Assembly (NCBI GenBank): GCA_002366755.1
Contig: DFBV01000017.1
Location: forward strand, 1,422-9,403
Source: Anaerolineales bacterium UBA3071
GTDB lineage: Bacteria > Chloroflexota > Anaerolineae > UBA3071
DNA: 7,982 bases
Reading direction: 5' to 3'
In this document: positions 1-6,422 of the stretch, one piece after another
Numbering within the stretch: the stretch's first letter is position 1
Layout: each line of letters begins with the position of its first letter
Notes under the pieces: generated by a model
The model's database searches: none
What the model saw: only the letters and a program-made list of their open reading frames with translations
Told to the model about the DNA's origin: nothing
Position numbers and translations under genes: made by a program

Positions 1-326
1 CGCTCGATGTTTCTGTACAGAGGGGAACGATACTGCCGGTTGAGTTCGTATCGTCTCGGCCCCATAATCAGTTCCGAAAGGACCACGCCATACTTGAGGG
101 CAATATCGGTGCCCATGCGCTCAATAGGCCGATAGGTGCAGCGATCATCACTGCGGATGACGATCAACAGATCCACGTCCGACTCTTCATCGAAATCTCC
201 CCGCACCTTGGAGCCAAAAAGCGTGACACGCAGCACTTGATCCTCGTATTCTTGTCGTAGCCGTCGTAGATACTCCTCCAAGGCTGCCCTTTCTCGTTTG
301 GCCAGATGCTTCAAATCGTTACCCAT
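1..326 (-). CDS. MNT-type nucleotidyltransferase, 3' end cut by window edge
   Basis: Minimal nucleotidyltransferase (pol beta superfamily) of the kind usually paired with a HEPN protein. In studied MntA/HepT pairs the MNT protein is an antitoxin that AMPylates the HEPN RNase. I translated 108 codons from the ATG at 326 to the edge without a stop. Residues 1-30 are a charged helix. The catalytic signature is G38-S39, exactly ten residues, then D50-V-D52 (GSKVRGDFDEESDVDLL). The following segment (YGVVLSEL, then LYRNIE) matches the usual end of this subfamily, so probably only some 10-25 residues are missing. The start has a GAGAGGTGAGAG ribosome binding site overlapping the stop of the upstream DUF1405 gene, seven bases away, so the two are co-transcribed. 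A HEPN gene is predicted immediately left of the window; this is inference. Family call is confident, antitoxin role is not shown. Confidence 0.88.
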   Translation of the reverse strand, partial: MGNDLKHLAKRERAALEEYLRRLRQEYEDQVLRVTLFGSKVRGDFDEESDVDLLIVIRSDDRCTYRPIERMGTDIALKYGVVLSELIMGPRRYELNRQYRSPLYRNIE

Positions 327-333
327 CGTTCTC

Positions 334-1068
334 TCACCTCTCACTGCTGTAAGCTGCCTCGGCGCAGCGCCGCCTGCTCAAAACGAGGTAGAGCGCTGCC
401 AGCACAAAGGTCGTGAAGATCGTGTGCCATTTGATCAGCGCTATAGGCACTACTATGGGGTCAAACATGGGATGCTGCCCCAGTCCGTAGTCCACGAAGT
501 CGCTGAGCAGGAACCAGCCGAAGGCGAAAAACACGTCACGCTGTCGGAAGCCTGCGGCCAGCGAAAAGGCCACACCTCCCGTCCCGACGCCTCGAGGCGA
601 CATGATACGGTAACTCACGTACACGCCCTCAAGGATCATGCCCACATGGGAGAAGCACAAGGCCAGGCTCATCGGTTCCACTGGCCCGCCTCCCAGCCAG
701 TAGCCCACCGAGTAGACCACTGTCCACACGCCGTACTTGATCAGGCCGTAGGCGGTGATGGTGTAAAACAGCCGCCAATCGCGGCCGCGCTGCAGGCCCA
801 GAAAGGCGATGATGAACAGGCCGGCGAAGAGCGGGCAATCGGGAATGAAGGGCCAAAAGTACCACTGGTCTGCCGCCCGGTTGAACAGGTGGTCTCCGTA
901 CCAGAACAGTATGCCTGTCACGAAGCCAATGAAGTTGAAGGCGATGAGGACCGCGGCAATGTCCCAGCGCTCAACGATGTCCAGAAGCCGCTGCAGGAGG
1001 CTGAGAAAGTCAACCCTGCTCTCCCGTTGGCTGGATTCGTCTTGCAGAACCTGGCTCTCTGCCTGCAA
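334..1068 (-). CDS. DUF1405 family integral membrane protein (YpjA-like)
   Basis: Polytopic membrane protein of unknown function, 244 residues. After a hydrophilic N-terminus (1-36) there are about six hydrophobic segments, near residues 37-57, 76-93, 101-127, 132-152, 177-197 and 204-231. The family pattern is visible in NFIGFVTGILFWYGDH, the FIPDCPLFA segment and the GLIKYGVWTVVY helix, which match DUF1405 (Bacillus YpjA type) from memory. The start codon is TTG, preceded by AAGAGGG with an 8-nt spacing; no ATG gives a full-length protein, so TTG is the best choice. It lies 51 bases after the DUF1624 gene, with a strong hairpin between, and 7 bases before the MNT nucleotidyltransferase. The C-terminus is basic (SRRRC). 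Substrate or role is unknown; an alternative is a generic unannotated membrane protein if the family match fails. Confidence 0.85.
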   Translation of the reverse strand: MQAESQVLQDESSQRESRVDFLSLLQRLLDIVERWDIAAVLIAFNFIGFVTGILFWYGDHLFNRAADQWYFWPFIPDCPLFAGLFIIAFLGLQRGRDWRLFYTITAYGLIKYGVWTVVYSVGYWLGGGPVEPMSLALCFSHVGMILEGVYVSYRIMSPRGVGTGGVAFSLAAGFRQRDVFFAFGWFLLSDFVDYGLGQHPMFDPIVVPIALIKWHTIFTTFVLAALYLVLSRRRCAEAAYSSER

Positions 1069-1076
1069 GAGATTGT

Positions 1077-1083
1077 CCCTCTT
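1077..1083 (-). promoter_or_regulatory. Ribosome binding site deciding a TTG start
   Basis: AAGAGGG on the minus strand, eight bases before the TTG at 1068. It supports initiation of the DUF1405 gene at TTG rather than at an internal ATG. It lies directly after the hairpin at 1092-1115, so that structure could affect ribosome access; this last point is inference. Confidence 0.6.
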
Positions 1084-1091
1084 TCCGGTCC

Positions 1092-1115
1092 TCGGCCCGC
1101 GCGCACGCGGGCCGA
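1092..1115. repeat. Perfect 10-bp GC-rich inverted repeat (hairpin)
   Basis: TCGGCCCGCG, loop CGCA, then CGCGGGCCGA: a perfect 10-bp stem with a four-base loop. It sits 4 bases after the DUF1624 stop codon and 8 bases before the SD of the DUF1405 gene. No run of T follows on the minus strand (GGACC instead), so it is not a canonical intrinsic terminator. It may act as an mRNA processing or stability element or a translational attenuator; the sequence alone does not decide. Confidence 0.75.
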
Positions 1116-1119
1116 AGCT

Positions 1120-1884
1120 CTACATAAATCCGGGGTTGATGACCCCCGACAGCGACAACATGGCCATAATGATGGGCTGGTGAACCATGTAGATCATCAG
1201 CGAGTGCTGGCCTAGAAAGGCCAGCCAGCGAATCGGGAGCACACCAGACCAGTTGGGAAACGGGAACCTGCGTCCATGGTCCGGGTACAAGAGGTTCCCA
1301 AAGAACACGCCTATGAGAACAACGCCAAACCAAGGAATAAGGGGATAGTAGTCCACACTGGTGAGGCGCTCGGGCACCAACCCCAGCCACATGAGCCAGG
1401 GAAAGGTGAAAGTGCGGCCGTTTAGATACGTGCCAAGAGCAATCAGAATGAGCCCGATCAGAAGATTGGGGAGCCGCAGCCTCAAGAAGGGATAGGCCAA
1501 AATGATGGACAGGCCGATGAAGTGCAAGATACCGAAGTACACAGCTCCCTCTCTCAGGAGAACCCAGGTCACTACGGTGATGACCATGCCCCAACCAAAT
1601 ACCGTCAGCCCTCTCTTTAGATACTTGGCGAAGAGTTGCCTGTCGCCGGGTTCCCCCTTGGTCGCTCGCGCGAAGCTAAGGGTAAGCGACACACCAACCA
1701 GAAACATGAAGATGCTGGCTGTAGCGCGGGCGAAGTTCATCCAGCCTGCTGACACGAGTAGAGGGGTACGGTATCCACCGTAGTAGACCAGGTCGTACCG
1801 CAGGTGGACGAGAACCATCATGACGATAGCGACGCCACGCAACGCGTCGATTTCCCAGAAGCGCTGTGTTGGGTTCTTGTTCAT
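1120..1884 (-). CDS. DUF1624 / heparan-alpha-glucosaminide N-acetyltransferase-like membrane protein
   Basis: Integral membrane protein of 254 residues. The N-terminal signature RFWEIDALRGVAIVMMVLVH (residues 8-27) is characteristic of the DUF1624/HGSNAT_cat group and of related membrane acyltransferases. Hydrophobic segments lie near 15-35, 52-70, 92-111, 114-134, 139-153, 181-199 and 219-247. The C-terminal LAFLGQHSLMIYMVHQP is also typical of the family. Human HGSNAT uses acetyl-CoA to acetylate lysosomal heparan sulfate across the membrane. Bacterial members have no settled substrate; transfer of an acyl group to a cell-envelope sugar or lipid is plausible only. The start at 1884 is 12 bases after the upstream nucleotidyltransferase stop, with no good ribosome binding site, so translation may depend on coupling. 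I do not see the lysosomal enzyme's loop around its reported active histidine, so 'acetyltransferase' is tentative. Confidence 0.87.
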   Translation of the reverse strand: MNKNPTQRFWEIDALRGVAIVMMVLVHLRYDLVYYGGYRTPLLVSAGWMNFARATASIFMFLVGVSLTLSFARATKGEPGDRQLFAKYLKRGLTVFGWGMVITVVTWVLLREGAVYFGILHFIGLSIILAYPFLRLRLPNLLIGLILIALGTYLNGRTFTFPWLMWLGLVPERLTSVDYYPLIPWFGVVLIGVFFGNLLYPDHGRRFPFPNWSGVLPIRWLAFLGQHSLMIYMVHQPIIMAMLSLSGVINPGFM

Positions 1885-1896
1885 TAGGAATCAGGC

Positions 1897-2517
1897 TCAA
1901 GAGTCTGAGAGATCTGAGGCCGTGTCCAACTCGTCCAGAGCGTCACCACGCGCTCTCTCCAGCAAGTCCTCCACACCCAGTTGACCTGCCCAGTGGGTGA
2001 GGTAGCTCCAATCGAGCGCTCCGCTTTCGCTTTGCTCCCTGATGACCCCCAGCACGTCTCGATACTGTCGCCCCGAGACCTCTCCTCCCATGCGATACCA
2101 TTCAAGTTTGGATAGGATGATCCCTTCGGGCGTCGTGACGTACACCTTTTCCTCCCGATCCTCAAGCAATCCTTCCCTCCGACGGCGAGCGAACTCGATT
2201 TGATCGAAGGTTCTTGGCTTGAGCAGGAAGACATCAACTTTGAACATGGACTGCAAATGGATGACGTTGAACGATGTCCGTCGTCTGATGGCTTCTCGGA
2301 TCATCTCGCCATCTACATAGAACTCGTCTTGCAGGTTTGCCACCAGCGGCACAACGTGGTCAAGTCTGATTTCGGCCACCATATCAGCATCGTTAGTCAT
2401 TCTGGGAACGCCGTGAACGCTGCTAGCAAAGGAGCCAGCGACCATGTAGGGGATGTCGAGCGTATCCAGCGTCTCGACCACACGCAGCAGGACATCATAT
2501 GGAGAAGTCATCGTCAT
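1897..2517 (-). CDS. AbiEii/DUF6036-like nucleotidyltransferase
   Basis: Pol beta-fold nucleotidyltransferase of 206 residues. Visible catalytic elements are G28-S29 in the MVAGSFASSVHG strand-helix turn, the D43-A-D45 pair, and a third carboxylate at D95 (FKVDVF). Later come K137 and the R150/D154 segment (KLEWYR, then RQYRDV), the layout seen in AbiEii-type and DUF6036 proteins. AbiEii is the toxin of type IV toxin-antitoxin and abortive infection pairs, transferring nucleotides to tRNA or other targets. This protein is shorter than classical AbiEii and lacks a recognisable AbiEi partner, so toxin activity is not established. The ATG at 2517 overlaps the stop of the upstream small gene (ATGA), which implies translational coupling; a second ATG two codons in (2511) is an alternative start. 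The last codons lie in a TCTGAGAG-like low-complexity stretch (about 1897-1918), and the tail is acidic. Confidence 0.85.
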   Translation of the reverse strand: MTMTSPYDVLLRVVETLDTLDIPYMVAGSFASSVHGVPRMTNDADMVAEIRLDHVVPLVANLQDEFYVDGEMIREAIRRRTSFNVIHLQSMFKVDVFLLKPRTFDQIEFARRRREGLLEDREEKVYVTTPEGIILSKLEWYRMGGEVSGRQYRDVLGVIREQSESGALDWSYLTHWAGQLGVEDLLERARGDALDELDTASDLSDS

Positions 2518-2768
2518 TTCTTCCCCTCCGGAACTGGCCCATAGACCTTGCGGGCCAGCTCATCTCCCAGGAACATGCGCGCCAATCTCTTGCGGATTTC
2601 CTCCTCGTCGGCGTTGGGATGGCGACGGCGAATGCCCGCCCGGGCCATGGAGACAGCAGTCAGATAGAGCTGGTTCACGATCTCCATCTTCTTCCAGGCC
2701 GGAGCCTGGCTCAGCAGCCGAACGTAGACCGCTTCCGCTTCGGGATGGGTGTCATCGAACAGTTTCAT
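2514..2768 (-). CDS. Small conserved-looking hypothetical protein, partner of the nucleotidyltransferase
   Basis: 84 residues, soluble, predicted mostly helical, rich in Arg, Glu and Ala; no signal peptide or membrane segment. Sequence blocks such as DTHPEAEAVYVRLL, APAWKKMEIVNQL and RRRHPNADEEEIRKRLA look like a small protein I have seen beside nucleotidyltransferases in Chloroflexota and cyanobacteria, but it has no function I can name. Its ATG overlaps the glpD stop (ATGA at 2765-2768) and its own stop overlaps the next ATG (ATGA at 2514-2517). It is therefore made in fixed relation to both neighbours. A cognate antitoxin or accessory subunit of the nucleotidyltransferase is the natural guess, based on position only. 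Confidence 0.82.
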   Translation of the reverse strand: MKLFDDTHPEAEAVYVRLLSQAPAWKKMEIVNQLYLTAVSMARAGIRRRHPNADEEEIRKRLARMFLGDELARKVYGPVPEGKK

Positions 2769-4438
2769 GAGCCACCATGCCCCAATCTGTACAACCTCGT
2801 CAGCGCCACCTCGTCGCGGTAGGCGGCGAGCTGGCGGGCGGTCTCCGCTTCGTCCCAGCCCAGCGCGGCAGCCAAACGCTCGGCTACCGACCGCGCCACG
2901 TCCAGTCCCTGATCCGCCGCCGTGTAGATGAGTGGGATGCGCCGCACCAGCACATCAGGCAGAGTTACGGCCATCTCTTCAGCCAGCGCGTGATCTACCT
3001 CTGCCCAGAGGTAGGGCAGGCCCGGCACGATGGGCTCGCCCAGCGCCAACTCGTCGGTGATGCGCTGGAGAACACCACAGTAGCGACTGCCGTAGCGGCC
3101 AACGAGATGGTCAACCACCTCCGGTGGACAGGCCGTCGTAGTGTTATGTCCACCTGTATCCACCAGCCGCCGCAGTTCGGTCAGCGGCATTGGATCCAGC
3201 GGTATCGCATCGGTAGTGCACTCTTGGAAGCCGCCGACGCCGCAGCAAGCGGCCAGTCGGGCCACCACCCGATCCACGATCTGCTCCGCCATGTGACGGT
3301 AGGTGGTCAGTTTGCCTCCGGCGATGGAAATGAGGCCTGTCTCGCTCTCGAAGATCTCGTGCTCGCGGGAGACGTCGTAGGCATCCTCTTCCTCCGCGTC
3401 GCCGATGAGAGGGCGCACGCCCGCCCAGGTGCTGATGATGTCATCTGTTGTCAGACGAGCGTTGGGGAAAGCCAGGTTGGTTGCCTCCAGCAAGTACTCG
3501 ACGTCCTCGGCGGTAGCGTAGGGCCGATCCAGGCTGCCATCGTAGTCCGTCTCGGTGGTGCCGATGTAGGCCAGATGGCCCCAGGGCACCAGGAAGAGCA
3601 TGCGCTCATCCCGCGGCGAGGTGAAGACGATGGCATGACGGTTGGCCAAGCGCTGACGATCCACGACAATATGGATGCCCTTGGTGGGACTCAGCCGCTC
3701 TGCATGCGGCTCGTCCATTCCCATCAACTCGTCGGCCCAAACGCCGGTGGCGTTGACTACCACGCGGGCAGTGATGTGCATCTCCTTGTCCGTCGACTCA
3801 TCACATGCAGTCACGCCACTGATCTGTCCCCCATCATCGCGCAGAAAGCTGATCACGCGGACATGGTTGGCGACCAGGGCACCGGCACGGTGTGCTGCCT
3901 GCGCCGTGGCCAGCGTCAGTCGTGCGTCGTCCACATGGGCATCGTAATACTCAGCCGCGCCCAGCAGGCCCTCGGCGGCCACGCTCGGCTCTGCCTCCAG
4001 TGTCTCCCCCTTGTCCAGCATGCGGTGGATGTGAATGTTGCGAAAGAACGCCAGAGCGTCGTACATCCACATGCCTGCACGGATTACGAAATGACGATCC
4101 TTGCCCCCCTTGTAGAGCGGATATAGGAAGGGCAGTGGCTTGACCAGGTGCGGGGCGATGCGCAGCAGCGTGCGCCGCTCGCGGCTCGATTCGTAAACCA
4201 TGCCGATCTGCAAATGGGCCAGGTAGCGCAGGCCACCATGGACGAGTCGGGCGGAGCGGCCACTGGTACCACTGCCGAAGTCCACCTTCTCCAACAGGCC
4301 GACACGCAGGCCACGCAATGCAGCGTCCCAGGCGATGCCCGTGCCCGTCACACCGCCGCCGATGACCAGCAGGTCCAGAGGCTCGGTGGCGAGGCGAACG
4401 AGATTCTGTGTTCGGGTGCGGTGAGAGAAAGTGTTCAT
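2765..4438 (-). CDS. glpD: Aerobic-type glycerol-3-phosphate dehydrogenase (FAD, quinone-linked)
   Basis: Oxidises sn-glycerol 3-phosphate to dihydroxyacetone phosphate, with FAD passing electrons to the quinone pool; a peripheral membrane flavoprotein at the inner face. From the ATG at 4438 it is 557 residues, normal for the family. The dinucleotide-binding fold is at residues 22-40 (LLVIGGGVTGTGIAWDAAL). It is followed by the diagnostic SGTSGRSARLVHGGLRYL, then TWAGVRPL and SIAGGKLTTYRHMAEQI, then a C-terminal DAO_C helical domain. An in-frame ATG at 4486 would add 16 residues (MGPPSDPSALSDPW) encoded by a repetitive hairpin. That site has a GAGGGGG SD-like sequence 4 bases upstream, whereas 4438 has no clear SD, so the start is uncertain; I prefer 4438 on family length and composition. 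It overlaps the small gene by 4 nt, and the FAD oxidase lies upstream. Confidence 0.95.
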   Translation of the reverse strand: MNTFSHRTRTQNLVRLATEPLDLLVIGGGVTGTGIAWDAALRGLRVGLLEKVDFGSGTSGRSARLVHGGLRYLAHLQIGMVYESSRERRTLLRIAPHLVKPLPFLYPLYKGGKDRHFVIRAGMWMYDALAFFRNIHIHRMLDKGETLEAEPSVAAEGLLGAAEYYDAHVDDARLTLATAQAAHRAGALVANHVRVISFLRDDGGQISGVTACDESTDKEMHITARVVVNATGVWADELMGMDEPHAERLSPTKGIHIVVDRQRLANRHAIVFTSPRDERMLFLVPWGHLAYIGTTETDYDGSLDRPYATAEDVEYLLEATNLAFPNARLTTDDIISTWAGVRPLIGDAEEEDAYDVSREHEIFESETGLISIAGGKLTTYRHMAEQIVDRVVARLAACCGVGGFQECTTDAIPLDPMPLTELRRLVDTGGHNTTTACPPEVVDHLVGRYGSRYCGVLQRITDELALGEPIVPGLPYLWAEVDHALAEEMAVTLPDVLVRRIPLIYTAADQGLDVARSVAERLAAALGWDEAETARQLAAYRDEVALTRLYRLGHGGS

Positions 4439-4448
4439 GGCAAACCAA

Positions 4449-4513
4449 GGGTCTGACAGGGCTGAGGGGTCTGAGGGGGGACCCATCAGACCCCCTCAGT
4501 TCCCTCAGACCCT
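4449..4513. repeat. G-rich imperfect hairpin built from TCTGAGGG-like units
   Basis: Between the FAD oxidase stop and glpD. On the plus strand CTGAGGGGTCTGA (4462-4474) faces TCAGACCCCCTCAG (4486-4499), complementary apart from one extra base. Alternatively CTGAGGGGG (4471-4479) pairs perfectly with CCCCCTCAG (4491-4499). Flanking GGGTCTGACAGGG (4449-4461) and CCCTCAGACCC (4502-4512) extend the dyad. There is no T tract downstream on the minus strand, so it is not an ordinary terminator. It could modulate glpD translation because it spans the alternative start at 4486. Confidence 0.7.
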
Positions 4514-4523
4514 CCAGCCCCTG

Positions 4524-6182
4524 TCATTCCTCCAGAAGTTTTCCAGGGTTCATCACCCCGTGCGGGTCGAAGGCCCGTTTCAACGCTCGCAGCGCGGCCA
4601 GACCCAGAGGGCCGTGCTCCTGTTCCAGCCAGGGCCGATGGTCGTGCCCCACACCGTGATGGTGGCTCAGCGTACCGCCGTGCTGCATGATGGCCTCGGT
4701 CGCCTTGCGCTTGATGAACTCCCACTGGGCGATCTCTCGCCCCTCCACCTGCTTAGCCAGGAAGGTGTAGTAGAGCGAGGCACCATCGGAATAGGCGTGG
4801 GAGACGTGGCACATGACCAGTGGCTTCACTCCTTCGGCCTCGATGGCTTCAGCGATGGCCTGACCCACCGCGTCGTAAAGCGGCAGCAGGTTGTCCCAGG
4901 TCGTGGCCGTCTCCAGCGTGTCCACCAGCACGCCGCGGTCGAGCAGGATGTCCCGCAGGTAGGGCAAAGCGAAGCGCTCACCGTACCAGGCTTCCCCAGG
5001 GCTGCGCCCAAGGTGAAAGGCCCCGTGCGCGGCACAGACAGTCAGTGCCGCATCCATGTCCTCGGGCACGCTCTGTTCATCCCCCTCGCAGCCCAGGATC
5101 ATGATGCAGGCGCCGCGCAGAGCGATGCCCCGCCGGTTCATCAGGCGTTTTCCGATGGCCTGCGTCAGCCGAGCGGTGCGGCCGCGGCTGGGCGGGCTCA
5201 TGGCCAGGTAGGCGCGGGTCTCGGCGACGTCCGAGAGGCGAGCCATGGCCGGTGGCCGATCACCTTGCATCATAGTTCGGATGGCAGCCACTCCGTCAGC
5301 GTAGGAACGGAAGAGCAACCCGCGATAGTCGCGTGCCGCGGGCAACGGGCGCAACCGCATCGTGGCCTGGGTGATCACCCCGAAGGCCCCTTCGGAACCG
5401 ATGAGCATATCTTTGATGCTCGGTCCCGCTGCCGATGCGGGCACGTGTCGCGTCTCAAGCGTCCCCTGCGGCGTCACCATCCGCAGCCACTCCACCATCT
5501 CTTCGATTTTGCCATAGCGCAGCGATTGCTGCCCAGCGGCGCGGGTGGCAATCCAACCGCCCAGCGAGCTGAATTCGAAGGATTGAGGGAAATGGCCCAG
5601 CGTGAGCCCTTCATCGTTCAATGCGCTCTCCAGTGCCGGCCCCAAGATGCCTGCTTGCACAGTGGCTGTGTGCGATACGGTGTCCACGGACATCATTTGG
5701 TTGAGCCGCGCCAGATTGAGGCTGATCGTCGGCCGCTCGCCCAGCGCTGCCAGGCCGCCAGTGACGCTGGAACCGCCACCGTAGGGAACGATGGCCCAGT
5801 TTCGTCGCACGGCCAGTGCCACCAGCGCCGCTACTTTCTCCTCGCCTTCCGGCCAAACAACCACATCGGGGGCACGTTCGAGCTGTCCCAGCCGCAGCCG
5901 CATCAGGTCGGGGTAGCTCTTGCCAACAGCGTGCGTCACCCGCGCTCTATGCTCCGCCGATAGATGCTCCTCGCCGATGATGGCCGACAGCGCGTGCAGA
6001 TCGTCGGCTGAGAGGCGGGAAGCAGGCAGCGTGATGCGTTCCAGTTCCGCTTGCGGGCCGCGCCCCTCGCCCGTCAGCCCCAGTTCATCGGTCAGGAAAG
6101 GGTAGAAGCCGGGACGCTCACTCAGATCGTAGGTCTGATCGAGCGTGCCCCAGCCCCACCAGCGTCGGTTGTCTTTGTTCAT
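4524..6182 (-). CDS. FAD-linked oxidase, alkyl-dihydroxyacetone-phosphate synthase-like
   Basis: 552-residue flavoprotein of the VAO/PCMH superfamily (COG0277). The FAD pyrophosphate loop is at 133-143 (PYGGGSSVTGG). The second FAD segment at 253-271 contains IGSEGAFGVIT, R410 lies in ALPYLRDILLDRG, and an HHH triad sits at 507-509 (GTLSHHHGVGHDH). It ends with DPHGVMNPGKLL. The HHHGVG block and the PYLRDxLLDRG...TxxTW region are hallmarks of alkyl-DHAP synthase, which swaps the acyl chain of acyl-DHAP for a fatty alcohol to start ether-lipid synthesis. Glycolate or D-lactate dehydrogenase-like activity cannot be excluded. GlpD, next in the operon, makes DHAP, consistent with glycerol or ether-lipid metabolism (inference). 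The ATG at 6182 follows the zinc-finger gene by 10 bases with no strong ribosome binding site. A partial copy of its first ~43 codons lies upstream at 6765-6896 next to a strong one. Confidence 0.92.
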   Translation of the reverse strand: MNKDNRRWWGWGTLDQTYDLSERPGFYPFLTDELGLTGEGRGPQAELERITLPASRLSADDLHALSAIIGEEHLSAEHRARVTHAVGKSYPDLMRLRLGQLERAPDVVVWPEGEEKVAALVALAVRRNWAIVPYGGGSSVTGGLAALGERPTISLNLARLNQMMSVDTVSHTATVQAGILGPALESALNDEGLTLGHFPQSFEFSSLGGWIATRAAGQQSLRYGKIEEMVEWLRMVTPQGTLETRHVPASAAGPSIKDMLIGSEGAFGVITQATMRLRPLPAARDYRGLLFRSYADGVAAIRTMMQGDRPPAMARLSDVAETRAYLAMSPPSRGRTARLTQAIGKRLMNRRGIALRGACIMILGCEGDEQSVPEDMDAALTVCAAHGAFHLGRSPGEAWYGERFALPYLRDILLDRGVLVDTLETATTWDNLLPLYDAVGQAIAEAIEAEGVKPLVMCHVSHAYSDGASLYYTFLAKQVEGREIAQWEFIKRKATEAIMQHGGTLSHHHGVGHDHRPWLEQEHGPLGLAALRALKRAFDPHGVMNPGKLLEE

Positions 6183-6192
6183 TGCAATTCAC

Positions 6193-6408
6193 TCACGCTG
6201 GCTGCAATACGAGGCGATCCACGCTCTTGTCCATCTCTTGAACAAGTTGTTGGATAGCCTCGACCGTTTCTTCCTCAAACAAAGCCTCGCCGCACTGCTG
6301 GCAAATCCAGGCTGGTACATCGTCAACGATGAAGTGGTAGCCGTGACGGTTGACCGTGTAGCTCGTCGTGCCGCGCTCTAACTCACCCTTGCAGTGGTAA
6401 CACTCCAT
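6193..6408 (-). CDS. YgiT/MqsA-type zinc-finger antitoxin-like protein
   Basis: 71 residues. Two CxxC knuckles, C3/C6 (CYHC) and C36/C39 (CQQC), separated by a short beta region, form the YgiT-type zinc finger found at the N-terminus of MqsA antitoxins. After it comes the short helix EEETVEAIQQLVQEM. There is no DNA-binding HTH, so this is the short form commonly encoded just after a DUF4258 gene. The ATG has a near-ideal ribosome binding site, AAGGAGGTGA, whose last three bases are the stop codon of the DUF4258 frame; the gap is 4 nt. It is expected to bind and neutralise the DUF4258 product. Here that toxin gene is frameshifted, so this protein may be an orphan. The gene is intact with no odd codon. 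Confidence 0.9.
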   Translation of the reverse strand: MECYHCKGELERGTTSYTVNRHGYHFIVDDVPAWICQQCGEALFEEETVEAIQQLVQEMDKSVDRLVLQPA

Positions 6409-6412
6409 CTCG

Positions 6413-6422
6413 TCACCTCCTT
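6413..6422 (-). promoter_or_regulatory. Strong ribosome binding site overlapping the DUF4258 stop codon
   Basis: AAGGAGGTGA on the minus strand, 4 bases before the zinc-finger ATG. The TGA is also the stop of the DUF4258 reading frame, so the two genes are tightly coupled. It is the strongest Shine-Dalgarno match in the window. Confidence 0.8.

Noticed and set aside
298..1215. Plus-strand open frame of 305 codons
   Set aside because: Runs across three real minus-strand genes and their gaps; composition typical of an antisense artefact.
1010..1594. Minus-strand open frame of 194 codons overlapping the DUF1624 gene
   Set aside because: Out-of-frame reading of the DUF1624 gene; the in-frame product has family signatures and membrane segments, this one does not.
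1897..1918. TCTGAGAG-like stretch at the end of the nucleotidyltransferase gene as a further copy of the 4449-4513 repeat
   Set aside because: Only short words are shared and it codes for the protein's last residues; too weak to call a repeat copy.
2777..4126. Plus-strand open frame of 449 codons opposite glpD
   Set aside because: It is the antisense shadow of a strongly conserved glpD frame, with no recognisable domain; it reflects high-GC codon bias.
4431..5963. Plus-strand open frame of 510 codons opposite the FAD oxidase
   Set aside because: Antisense to a clear FAD-oxidase gene, His/Gln/Arg-rich composition, no family features.
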